Shown here: positions 40,702-51,500 of the stretch, one piece after another
Numbering within the stretch: position 1 is the stretch's first letter
Layout: every line of letters starts with the position of its first letter
DNA from: Phanerochaete sordida
Lineage: Eukaryota; Basidiomycota; Agaricomycetes; Polyporales; Phanerochaetaceae
Assembly (NCBI GenBank): GCA_019973155.2
Contig: BPQB01000001.1
Coordinates: 186,001-250,000, forward strand
Direction: 5' to 3'
DNA: 64,000 bases
Made by a program: the position numbers and the translations under genes
The notes under the pieces: model-generated
Database searches by the model: none
Told to the model about the DNA's origin: nothing
The model's input: only the letters and a program-made list of their open reading frames with translations

Positions 40702-43700
40702 ATGTCGACTTCTCAGACAACCGCTTGCTGCGCTGGCACCTCCCAAGAAGACGCAGCCAAGCCGCTCTTCTCGCCGAGCCACGTCGAGAACACACCCACG
40801 CACCGCTTCAAAGAACGTGTCAACGCCAAGTATGGCTTGTCGCTAGCGACCTACGAAGACCTCTTCCGCTGGTCGACGTCCGACATCGACAAATTCTGGA
40901 GCGAGGTCTGGGACTATACTGACGTCGTCGGTGACAAGGGCGCGCACGTCGTCGACACGTCCGCGGCACCCCCAGAAAACCCTACGTGGTTCGCAGAGGC
41001 CCGACTCAACTGGGCGGAGAACATGCTGCGCTGTCGCTCGCCCGCCAAGACCGCGCTCATCGAAGCCAGTGCGTCCTGCTTCTCTCTGCTACGCACCCCG
41101 GTTGCTGATCTACACGCGGGACAGCCGAGCCGCACCCTGCCGACCCCAAGCCCGCGCTGCGTCGCGTCAGCTACGCTGAGCTGTACGCGCTCGTATCCGA
41201 CCTCGTCTCGGCCCTGCTTGCACAGGGTTTGAAACCCGGAGACCGTGTGGCATCCTACTCCTCCAACTGTATTGTGAGTAGCGTCTTTTAGCTTTGCCTT
41301 TTGCACAGCTCTGGCGACCCTTGCCTGCCCATTGCCACGGCGCAGCGAAAACTCCCAGGAGAACAGCACCCCGAAGGCGCCCACGCAGGTTAGCATAGAG
41401 CCATCCAGATGGCCTTGAACGCAATCCGATGTTTCGGACGTCTACACTTGGGGACCAGCGTAGCGATTTACGATGTCTGAGAGACTTCATCGGCCGAGCA
41501 GACAGCTGTGCTGCCGCCCTCAGCGACTGTCTGCGCGTCGACGTGTCGGCGGGACGCGTCAATTCGAAATGTGCTGGACTGCTACCGTACCCGGCTCTGG
41601 TACCATCGCGCAACGCTGCATATAATCGTGTGCGAACCCTCAGGAAGACTCGCGCCTTGTGCCACCCACGCGGTGCAGCACACGCGTTTGTCGCGCCAGC
41701 CCGAGCCTACTGAGTGCGGCTCTGACGTACACTTCATATCGACGATCATCTCCTCCAGGGTGGCGCGTTCAGGGTGCTGTTCTCTCCTGGGACCTGTGAC
41801 GCACGCATACGCACTGTGTCGCGACGTGCAGGACGACGACGCGGATGGCGTAGGCGGGGCCTCTAGCAGCTGTGCCGCTTCCCTGGAGTCTGCCTGTGCG
41901 CGAACGTGGCTGACAGAATGATAGGAAAACACAGCTGCGTGCCTCGCGGCGACCGCCATCGGTAAGCCTGCTTATCCTCGGAGACCGCCGCACGCGCTAA
42001 CAGCCGCGCAGGGTGCATCTGGGTCAGCGCCGCCGCCGACTTCGGCGCGGAAGGGGTGCTAGAGAGGTGAGAACGCCAGGGCCGCCGCCGGTGCGCTCCC
42101 GTGCTCACGCGCCGCAAGGTTCGAGCAGGTGCGGCCGACCCTCGTCTTCTCGGTCGACGCCGTCGTGTACGTGCCCCACCCGCCCCCGCACGCCGTGCGC
42201 TGACGCGCGCCGCAGGTACAACGCCAAGGTGCACGCGCACCTGCCGAAGCTCGCGGAGCTGCTGCGCGGGCTCGAGGAGCGCGCCGCGCTGCGCCCCAAG
42301 GTCGTCGTCATCCGGCACCCCTCGCAGCCTGCGCCGCGGGACGCGTGGGACAGCCACTGGACGGACTTCCGCGAGTTCGTGAAGATGGGCCAGGCGCAGG
42401 CGCTGGGGCGCACCCCCGACGGGGAGATAGCGTGGACACGCCTTCCGTTCGATTGGCCCCTATGGATCTTGTTCAGCTCAGGCACGACAGGTGCGGGACA
42501 CTGCTTCTATTCCGGGGCACAGGAGCTTGCTGATTAACGGCGGGCGTGTAGGGAGGCCGAAGTGCGTCGCATCTCGCGTTTCAATTGACTTTCTGCTCAC
42601 GACGCTGGCAGGCCGATTGTCCACCGCGCCGGTGGCATGCTCTTGCAGGCAAAGAAAGAGTTCATGATCTGTGGCGACCTGCGCGAAGACGATGTGTTCT
42701 TCTACTACACGACCACGTGAGTTTGCTCCCGCAAGACAAGGTTGGGTTCGCATTGACGCTGCCCGAAGCGGATGGATGATGTGGAACTGGCTTGTCCACG
42801 GGCTGCAGGCTGGATGCACGTTGGTGCTCTACGACGGCAGCCCTCTCAAGGACCCTGCTTTCCTATGGAACCTTGTGGATGAACTTGGAATCACCCTGTT
42901 CGGAACCAGCGCAAAGTACATTGACCAGCTATCGGTGAGAGCAGCAGCGCAGTGCCCAGTCGCCGGAAATGATTCACTTAGATTGTTCTGCCAGAAATGC
43001 TACAAGACCCCTCGGGCGCACCACAGCCTGCGCACGCTGCGGCACATCTACTCCACAGGCTCGCCCCTGGCGGCGCCACTGTTCGACTTCGTCTACGAGC
43101 AGATCTCGCCGAACGTTCTCCTGGGCTCTATCACGGGTGCGTGGCAGAGATCCGGACGCGCGCGGGCCCTCGCTTACACCCGCCTCCGTAGGCGGCACGG
43201 ACATCTGTTCGCTCTTCGCGGGCATGAACGCTGCGCTCCCCGTCTTCCGCGGCGAGCTCCAGTGCCGGATGCTCGGGATGGCGGTCGAGACGTACACGCC
43301 CGCCGGCACGCGCTGTGCGGCGGGCGAGCCGGGCGAGCTCGTCTGCGTGCGCCCATTCCCGTGCCAGCCTGTGGGCTTCTGGCCGCTGCCCGGCTACGGC
43401 AGCGCGCAGGATATGCAGGCGGCGCAGGCGCGCTATCAGCAGGCCTACTTTGCCGAGTTCGCAGGCGTGTGGTGTGAGTCCCGCTCCCGCTGTGGCTTCG
43501 ACGTGTAGGCGACGATCGTCCTGACCCGGTCATGTGCCAGACCACGGCGACCACGTTCTGCTCACCCCCTCCCGCTCTGGCAACGGCGGGGGCCTTATCA
43601 TGCTCGGACGGAGCGACGGCGTGCTGTGCGTGTTCATGGCTGGTTCTCGGCTCCACCGGTGCTGACGGCGGCGCTCCCACAGCAACCCCGGTGGCGTGCG

Positions 43701-44287
43701 CTTCGGCTCGGCTGAGCTCTATGATGTGCTCGACCTGTGCTTTTCCCCAGAAGCGACGCACCACGCTCACACCATTATTGACTGCCTCGCCGTCGGTCAG
43801 AACATCGCGGGAAACACTGACGAGCGCGTGCTTCTCTTTGTCAAGCTGCTCGAGGGCGAGGCCCTTTCCGAGGACCTTGAGAAGAGGATCAAGCACGAAA
43901 TTAGAACTCGGCGCACCGCGCGGCACGTCCCAGCGAAGGTGAGTTGGCCCGACAAACCATCGGTGCCCCTGCTATCGCCGGAAGCCCCTCAACGTTGTGG
44001 CGTCGTGTGCTCACCGGTTTCTGCACAGGTCATTCAGGTGAAGGATATCCCCTATACCATCAACGGCAAGCGTGTGGAGGTCCCGGTGAAGAAGGTACGT
44101 TAGGCCCCAAATGACCGGGAAAAGCTGCATTGCTGCAGCATGTTCAGGCTCTGACTTCTGTCATCAGATCATCAACGGGGCACCTATCTCGAGCGTTAAC
44201 CCGGCGACGCTCAGGAATCCGGAGTGCCTGACCGAGTACGAGGCGTTGGGCGGGGCCCTGCGCCAGGAAGTAGCGGTCACAGCGTAG
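40702..44287 (+). CDS. Acetoacetyl-CoA synthetase (acetoacetate-CoA ligase)
   Basis: Activates acetoacetate with ATP and CoA in the cytosol, feeding lipid and sterol synthesis; member of the ANL adenylating superfamily. It starts MSTSQTTACC. N-terminal AACS blocks: ERVNAKYGLSLATYEDLFRW, WSEVWDYTDV, PTWFAEARLNWAENMLRCRS. The AMP-binding core follows: ILFSSGTTGRPKC (formed over an intron), FFYYTTTGWMMWNWLVHGLQ, HIYSTGSPL, SITGGTDICSLF, FRGELQCRMLGM. The C-terminal domain has GGLIMLGRSDGVLNPGGVRF and KVIQVKDIPYTINGKRVEVP, with the catalytic Lys in NGKR. It ends LRQEVAVTA at TAG 44285-44287. At least ten introns; the one after YSSNCI (41274-41924) is 651 bases, about ten times the local norm. Confidence 0.9.
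41274..41924 (+). other. Unusually long (651-bp) intron in acetoacetyl-CoA synthetase
   Basis: It starts GTGAGTAGC after AACTGTATT and ends GATAG before GAAAACACAGCTGCG. The joined protein (SNCIENTAACLAATAIGCIW) matches the expected block of the family without a gap, so nothing coding is missing. The interior has no credible ORF in family terms, no terminal inverted repeats that I can see, and no similarity to other parts of this window. Confidence 0.6.
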
Positions 44288-44976
44288 GATACGGCCCTCG
44301 ACGGACAATGCTGTTGCAGTTTGGGGCCATAATGTACAATACTCGACGCGAGTAAGCACCACCGTTAATTGTCCCACCCTCCAATCACCGCAGCGACGGC
44401 CGCGCTTTCTGGCGCTTATCGGGGTCCATGGGCCTTTCTGGCAGATCTCACGGGCCACGAGGCAGACGTTGGGCTTTCTCCGACAAAGTGGGCCCGTTTT
44501 CTGCACACGCGAAGCGTCACCTGGGCCACGAGCGCGCTCCGACGGTGGGTAAAATCTTCACTCTCTCATGGCCTTATAAGCTGGCCGGCGGGGCATGCAC
44601 GCTCTCCGAGCTTCCATCTGGTAGCCCCTCCCGCTGCTCAGCCGTCGTGCGGACAGCCAGCTTTCTGTCCTCAAAGGGCTTTCGATAGCTCTTTCGGAAG
44701 AAAGGCTCAAAAGGCGCATCAGGCCAGACTTAAAGCCTCGCGGCGACTCCGGACAGCCTGCCTCCCCCAGGCCTCGTTGTTTTCATCCTGGTCGAGTTCG
44801 CCGCCTGACCGCTTAGGCCTCTCCCCCACACACTCACGGACACTCACGAGCGCACGGCGACCATGAGGGCCTCAAATACTCGTGCGCAGGACGGCGGTCG
44901 ACCATCTCAATCTAACCAGAGCAGTCGACCTGCCCCCTCGCTCCTCTCTCTCCTTTGCTGTTGCGGAGCATTCCGT
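44288..44976. other. Intergenic, promoter of the first MARVEL-like gene
   Basis: Contains GCCTTATAAG at 44571-44580, a TATA-like site. An ATG at 44863 in frame with the next gene could be an alternative start 38 codons upstream. Confidence 0.45.
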
Positions 44977-46104
44977 ATGCCTTCTGTGTTCAACATTATT
45001 CGGGGCTGCATCTATGGTGAGTGTCGCCTTGAGTCTTGGCGACACGGAAGCTGACGACTCTGCAGCCTTGGTCCTGATCTGGACCATCGTCTGCTTGGCC
45101 ATCGCAGTGCACCTCCAGAATATCCTTATTTCATCCGACCTCAGTGCGTACTTTCATTGTTCTTGGGGCGACCAACCCTGACTTGCACCACCAGCTCGTT
45201 TTGTCCCCTTCGCCATCTTCGTGTCAAGTGCAAGTCTACTTATCCTCATCGCACTCCTTGGTTTCGGCCTCTGGAAGGACAGGAACCCGATCTCGACGAG
45301 GGTGGAGCTCGCGTGTTTGGGACTCCTCGGTGTTCTTTGGCTGGCACTGGGTGCTTTCCTCGGGTCTTCAGACTCGGGAGACTCAGATGTCGAGTGCTTC
45401 TCCTCTGCCGATGCAACGGAACCAGTGGAGATGCCAGGATGTGCGTCGTCTGTCCCTCTTGCTTTCTTTGTTCAAAACTGACATCCTTCGTAGTCAACAC
45501 CGAGACATTCCATGCACAGTACCGGGTCCTCGAGGCGTTCTCATTCTTTAACATTATTCTCCTCTGGGCCTTCCTCATCATGCTGCTCTTCCTCGCCATC
45601 CGCCACCACCGCTGGGGCAACACCCACGTCTGGTTGTGGCCCGTCACGGCCTACCCGTGGTTCGCAGGTCCGGACGCGCAGACGGGCAAGCTCCCTGCGC
45701 CCGCGACCGCGAAGCGCAGCGTGTCCACGCGCACCCAGCCGGCGCTGAACCGCTCGCAGTCGGACCGCGTGTACGCCGAGAAGGAATACGCACAACAGGC
45801 GTACACCGGCGGCGAGATCTACATCGACCGCGCATACGAGCGCTCGCCGCCGCGCCAGCCGCGGCGCGAGGACTCACGGCGCGAGAGACGCGAGGAGCGT
45901 CCGCCCGCCGTGCCCGAGAAGCGGCCGTCGCAGCGCAACCACCAGCGGCGACCCTCTGCCACGCGGCGCGACACGCCGACGAAGAACGAGGCACCCACGT
46001 ACGTGTACATGATCCCGCACACACAGCCCGAGCCGGCGCGCGTGGGCGACTCGGCGCGGCAGGTGCGCGACAAGTACCTGCGGGATGCATCGCCCCGGCG
46101 GTGA
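44977..46104 (+). CDS. MARVEL-like four-helix membrane protein, gene 1
   Basis: Four exons: 44977-45016, 45066-45143, 45195-45440, 45494-46104; 324 residues. Four hydrophobic helices: LVLIWTIVCLAIAVHL, FVPFAIFVSSASLLILIALL, VELACLGLLGVLWLALGAFL, and SFFNIILLWAFLIMLLFLAI, followed by a long, Arg-rich cytosolic tail with many SxR and RR runs. The short first exon and phase-1 joins, and the ELACLGLLGVLWLALGA helix, recur in the two genes downstream. MARVEL proteins act in membrane apposition and vesicle traffic; the specific role here is unknown. The start at 44977 is chosen because homologous neighbours begin just before helix 1. Confidence 0.75.
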
Positions 46105-47138
46105 TGCACGTGTCCCCCTCGCACTGTCTGTTACGTTTGACACGACTTAGATGAGACACCGCCCAGACGGAATATGTATTTACGGAAAGCCATGAGTTGT
46201 ATTATAGATCTTGTACATACTAGGGAACATTGGGGTCGCTATTACCGTCGCTCCTTGTAGGATATTGATTCAATGTATAGGGTTATACAGAAGGAGGTCC
46301 ATTGTGGGATTGTGTTCGATGCTTTCCCTCTGTCACTGTTTAGAAGATTTTCGCTGATAACTCGGTTTTGTACCTGAGAAAGTCCTCCAAACTGACTCGC
46401 GACGTGCGCGGGAGAGGCATCCTTACCTGAGCTGTTGAGCTGTAAGCTACGTGGTTTGACAAATTCAACGTATTGCCTATTCGGTGAGATGTAGGTGTAC
46501 GGCACGGTGAGTACGATGCTTGTGGTTGCTCAAAACAGGAGAGCTCTGGATCGAATCCTCTTCAGCAGTATTCTGACTGAGGATCCCTGGGTCGGTTCGA
46601 GCGCTTACGCGGTCTTTATTTGCGCATATTTGTATACCAGCTGACGGATAGCAATATTCGCCATTGTACACTGCCGTAGGCAAGCCTGAACCCGTTGCGA
46701 ATATTCTATTCATTTTCAAGAGCCTTTACGACGCGAACAATGCTTCGGCCGCGTCGGGACGTTTGGCGTGGGAGAGCCAATGTGATGCCTGATGCCACGC
46801 GCCCCGAGGTTGGCGCGCGGTTCGCACTGGTTTACGGCAAGCACAATGGCCTCAGGGCCCGCCGGACGCCACTTGGTTTGCTTTGCCAAAGAGCCGAACT
46901 GCCCCAAAGCGAACCAAACGGCAGCTGCAGGAGAGACCTCGACCTTCATATAACTCGACAGAGGGCCATCTCCCTCCTCGCCCCCTCCACGACTTCGGAC
47001 AGCCTCGCCGCACGACCTGCACGACCCCCACGACGACACAATTAGTCTGCATAGCTTGGGCTTGACATTGGAGCTTGGAAGGTGCGTCATGAAACAGTGC
47101 GCTCCGGAGAAAGAGCTCATAGTCGCCTACGGATATAG
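46105..47138. other. Intergenic
   Basis: AT-richer than the neighbouring exons. Minus-strand ORFs at 46242-46719 have no support. The right part is the promoter of the second MARVEL-like gene. Confidence 0.45.
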
Positions 47139-48250
47139 ATGACACGACTGTTCAGAGAGATGCGAATGTATGGTCATGGTGAGTCCTACATAACTTTCAT
47201 CGCGGACGCCTGGAATAACGTGCAGCACTACAGCGGCCGTCTTCGTGCTAGCGGTCGTAGTCCTCGGCATTGATGCGTACCTGGCGAACATATTCCTCCC
47301 CGATCTGCACGGTGCGTCCTGTGTCACCTAGTTCGTGAACACCCATTGATTGATCCCCGTCCTACAGAGGACTTCACGATCTTCGGCCTCATAGTCCCAT
47401 CCTTGACAATACTAGCCTGTTTCCTCCTGCAAGTACCCTCTCAGCCCAATCTGTCTCATGTCGCTGAAGTGCTGCTAGAAATGCATGGTCTCTTCCAATC
47501 GTGGAATTTGCAACCCTCTTCGTCCTTGGTGTCCTCTGGTTGGGTGAGTGTCATTCAGGAATGGCCGATTCTTCAGAGTCTCAATGTTGATTTAGCTATG
47601 GGTGCTTGGTCTGTGTACGTCTTGAGTCTGCGGATCATTCGCGGGGCACATCTAAGATGCACGCAGCGATATCATCGGAAATGTGCAATGCGACGGATTG
47701 GGAGGACAGCGGACGGCGACAAAAACGGGAACCAGTGAGTCTGCACCTATGCTTCTGCGCGAACTTTGTTCAAATAAGTTTATGGCATCAGTCAGTGCAA
47801 AGGCCTACTGTTACGAGATGAAGGTCATCGAGGCATTCTCCTGGATGAGCTTCTGCCTCTGTAAGTCCTCCTCTACACGTACCGCAGCTGCATCCTGATC
47901 TATGCAAACCTGCAGTCGCGATCTTCCTCTGGATCCTGATCACCCTGACTTCGCGCGCGAAGGCCTTCGGACGCTACGGCGCCTGGTTCGAGCCCATCTG
48001 GGAGCTCCCGTGGTTCCAGCAGTACCCCGGCGCAGACGAGGGCGGCGCGAGCCCTGGCCGCTACCACTACGCGTACCCTGCGGGCTCACCGATGCAGTAC
48101 CCCGGCCAGATGCACTATCCCGTCCAGCAGCAAGTCGTGAACGGCGGCTACGTCGTGTCGCAGCAGCCAGGGCACTCCGTCGTGATCCAGCCCCAGCACG
48201 GCCGCCCACCCGTCGTCACGCAGGTGCCGGGCGTCGTGCAGAGCGCATAG
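47139..48250 (+). CDS. MARVEL-like membrane protein, gene 2, with a reading-frame problem
   Basis: Paralog of gene 1 in tandem. Exon 1 begins MTRLFREMRMYGH, helix 1 is AAVFVLAVVVLGIDAYLANI, helix 2 is LIVPSLTILACFLLQ, helix 3 is IVEFATLFVLGVLWLAMGAW, and helix 4 is SWMSFCLFAIFLWILITLTS. The tail is Tyr-, Gln- and Pro-rich and ends VVTQVPGVVQSA at the TAG at 48248-48250. Between helix 2 and helix 3 the only intron I find (donor GTACCC at about 47434, acceptor CTGCTAG) leaves helix 3 one base out of frame. This points to a small indel, an undetected splice site, or a pseudogene. Other joins are acceptable. Confidence 0.55.
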
Positions 48251-48648
48251 ACGACCAGGAAACAGGTTACGGGGCCTTGCTAGACACATGCTAGAGACAG
48301 CATAAATTCAGCCTAACTATCGATTATGAGAACTTACGAGACCGCGATGGATATGTATGCCGCCCCGTCGAGCTTACGCACGTGAACACATGGATCAGAA
48401 TACACCAGGGCAGTGTGTACTCGCGGAACGCGTGGTATTGTCGTGTTACGGACGAACCTTGTGCGTCTATCCCCGCTATGGACCGCTTCGCGCGCAACGT
48501 GGTGTCCGCGAGGCGCGGGAAGGAGCGCGTTGGTGTCAGGCGTCCCAGGCCAGACCGCGACGGCGTGTCCGAGGGGTCGTGAACGCATATCAGGGGGACA
48601 GCCCAAGCAGATCCCAGCTTCACTCCTTTCCACGCCATAACCTTCGAG
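48251..48648. other. Intergenic between MARVEL-like genes 2 and 3
   Basis: 398 bases, with no supported gene. Presumably holds the promoter of gene 3. Confidence 0.45.
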
Positions 48649-49291
48649 ATGACAGACGAAGATAGACCGCTGTTTCGAGGACACCCTTTGCAATCGATCG
48701 CAGCAGGTCCGCCAGAAGACTGGCCATTTCGAATGTGAACTGACACGAGGTCTCAGCGGCGGGTGCTGCGCTCGTCGCGGTCGGCGTTGCTCGAGCGATC
48801 CCTGCTGCCACACGTAAGGGTCAGATGGCATAGGAGAGCGGCACGAACACTGACCTTGCTGAAGATCTGTACAGTTTGACGCAGACGGTCGTCGCCGTGC
48901 TTGCTCTGGCCTGCATGGCTCTCTTGTGCGTTCCTCTGGGTTAGCATGTGCACTGAGAAGACTGACTCCAGTGCAGTGTCGTAATGCACCACAGACAGGA
49001 TGGCCGGTTCCTGTCCCAGACGCAGGAAGAGCTGATCTTGATCGTCGGCTTTGGGCTCCTCTGCCTTGGTACGTCTCCGTGCGTCGGATGCGGGCTTATC
49101 CCACCGTGTGCTGACAATGCAACCTAGCCGTATTGGTGGCGACGCGGGCGTTCAGCGACACGCCTGCCGGGACATCGCACGCAAGTGTTGGGAGCCCGAG
49201 GACCAAGGCGGGCCCCACGGGCGGGAAGAGGCCGTATCCGTGCTCGAACGACGCCGCGGCGTGTGTTGTGGAGGAGTGGGCGTGGTACTGA
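48649..49291 (+). CDS. MARVEL-like membrane protein, gene 3 (short)
   Basis: Begins MTDEDRPLFRGHPLQSIAA, then after short introns AGAALVAVGVARAIPAATH (helix 1), DLYSLTQTVVAVLALACMAL (helix 2), and QDGRFLSQTQEELILIVGFG with LLCLAVLVATRAF (helix 3). The second-last join uses donor GTGCGT inside CTCTTGTGCGTTCC. A Gly- and Pro-rich end closes at TGA 49289-49291 (CVVEEWAWY). It lacks the fourth helix of gene 1, so it is truncated or continues through an unseen intron. The helix order and intron placement match genes 1 and 2, suggesting local duplication. Confidence 0.5.
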
Positions 49292-50055
49292 ACGCGTCTG
49301 TCCCCCAAATGAACCGTGGACGTAGTCACAGGTAGAGAGACACGGCGACTGCTGCACTGCCGGCAATGCGAAGGCCGCCAAGTCTCGTCAGCAAGTGACC
49401 TCGAGTAATGCTGGGAGATTGAGCGGTGTGGGCGAGAATAGCTAGCGATAGGGTGTGAATTGACTTACGGAAGTTGTCATATACGAAGAGATGCACTTGC
49501 TGAAAAGATCTACAGTTCACGGCCTCATGGTCGGCACGAGAGATGCTAGCGAGCTCCTCACGAGCAATGAGGTGATTTATCGTGTGCAAGGAGATCGGCG
49601 AAGGCTTGTCTAAATATTTACAGGCGTAAGAAATTCACGAAAACGTTATAAAATATGTCACCGATAAGTTGAAGTATCGATCCTGCGTGTACGAGGCCAG
49701 TTCCGAAAGCCGAACGTATCTGAGACTGAAGAGGTTCACGGAGAAGAGGACGACGGAGAGGCCTCGGCCTGACCGAACGGGTCCGCGCCGAAACAGCCGG
49801 CGCCCGGATAATACAGCGGGACAGCTCCGGCGCTACGGACACTCGACCTCTTCCGCTGCCCAGGACAACGACCAGCCTTCCCCCGGACTCGCCAGCGCGC
49901 GACGAGCGTCCCCGCAGCCTTTTGCCTCCGCCCACCACCATCGCAACGCCCCGCTGCTCTCGCTCGCCAGTCCCCGCCCGACACACAGCTCAACCCGCGA
50001 CCCGCGACAATGATAAGTGCCGCCCGCTCCTGCGAGTCTGCAGCGTGTGCTGACA
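49292..50055. other. Intergenic upstream of the E2 gene
   Basis: The left part is AT-rich; the right part is the likely promoter and leader of the ubiquitin-conjugating enzyme. No gene is seen. Confidence 0.5.
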
Positions 50056-50909
50056 ATGGATGCTGGGCGTATATACACTACGCCAAGCAAGCGTCGTATC
50101 GAGACCGACGTGATGAAGCTGTTAGTCGCCCCCTGTGCCCGTCCTGCGCCCCGCCACAGAGCACTGAATGCGGTTATCATAGGCTCATGTCCGACTACGA
50201 GGTTAGCCTCGTGAATGACAGCATGCAGGAGTTCTACGTCCGGTTCTATGGTCCCACTGAGAGTGCGTCGCGCTGCGTTGGATGCGTGAGACTGGCTGCT
50301 CACAAACCGGCTAGCACCGTTCGCCGGCGGCGTGTGGAAGATCCACGTCGAGCTCCCAGACCAATACCCGTTCAAGTCCCCCAGCATAGGCTTCATGAAC
50401 AAGATCTTCCACCCGAATATCGATGAGCTGTCCGTAATTTCTGCGCCATACTGTGTGGACACACTCTGACCCAGCGATCCAGCAGCGGTTCGGTCTGTCT
50501 CGATGTGATTAACCAGACGTGGTCACCAATGTTTGGTGCGTGCCCCTTGCGTCTCTGTCCGGAACATGGCTGACCCACCCGGCTGTCCCGCGAAGACATG
50601 ATCAACATCTTCGAGGTCTTTCTGCCCCAGCTGCTCCGATACCCAAACCCTAATGACCCGCTGAACGGCGAGGCTGCTGCGCTGCTCATGCGCCATCCAA
50701 AGGAGTACGAGGCGAAGGTCAAGGGTCGGTCGCCCCTTGTACGAAGCGAGATGCCTCTTCTCACCTCCGTTTCTACAGAATACGTGAACCGGTTCGCAAC
50801 AAAGGAAGCAGCTGACGCAGCAGCCGATGGCGAAGAGGAGGAACAAGACGAGGAGATGAGCGATATCGGCAGCATAAGCGACGACGAGGAACAGGCCGCC
50901 GACGATTAA
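50056..50909 (+). CDS. ubc8: Ubiquitin-conjugating enzyme E2 of the Ubc8/UBE2H type
   Basis: Transfers ubiquitin; yeast Ubc8 works with the GID/CTLH ligase to degrade gluconeogenic enzymes such as fructose-1,6-bisphosphatase, and that role is inferred. Exons join as [88 protein letters not shown] and [19 protein letters not shown]. The catalytic Cys is in GSVCLDV. One residue of the usual DE(M/L)SGSV is missing, depending on the acceptor chosen. The C-terminal acidic tail ([14 protein letters not shown], ending EEQAADD) is a hallmark of this E2 class. The start ATG at 50056 gives a few extra N-terminal residues (MDAGRIYTT), and an upstream ATG with another intron is possible. Confidence 0.9.
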
Positions 50910-51500
50910 TTATGTCCCCTCCTTTCTCTCTCTCCCCTACTGCTTCTTTTCCATTTGTTACTTTTACATCCCCACTGCTCCCCTCGCTTGGTGTCGCATA
51001 TCAGGAAGGTCATACTCTTCTTTTGTCTATCATCTACTCGTCTCGCAACCTCCCCTCTTCCCCCGTCTTTGTTTTTCATCGTCCCCTGGGTTCACTCGTC
51101 CCCCATGCGACGATCCTCGCACTGTCACCATCGACGTTGTATTATTTAGTATTATGAACACGCATCCTGTACAGGCCCCGGCGCGGCCGCTGTTGTAATA
51201 TATCGAGTCAATCACGGAGAACTGCGACGCCACGCCGACGCCCACAGTCCGAGGCAGAACACAGCACAAGTACATGTTCAGCGGATCACTTGCATTTCGT
51301 AGTACATTGGACGTCGGTCAATTATGTCTATGCCTTCCATTCCTCTTTCCCGCAGCACACGGGTAGACGTACACGTTTGGTATTACTTGCTTTGGCTTTC
51401 CTGGGTACCCTAGAGCGCAGACATGTTCGTGACGGGCCATGAGCTGCGTGCGCCGTCAGCGGTGCGATCAGGACGGAAGACGGTGTGCGGGAAACACGTA
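50910..51500. other. Convergent 3' flanks
   Basis: 591 bases between the stop codons of the E2 gene and glucose-6-phosphate dehydrogenase; pyrimidine-rich after the E2 stop. No feature seen. Confidence 0.5.

Noticed and set aside
41582..41959. 125-codon minus-strand ORF inside the long intron
   Set aside because: No family, overlaps the following exon, and the length is not surprising for this composition.
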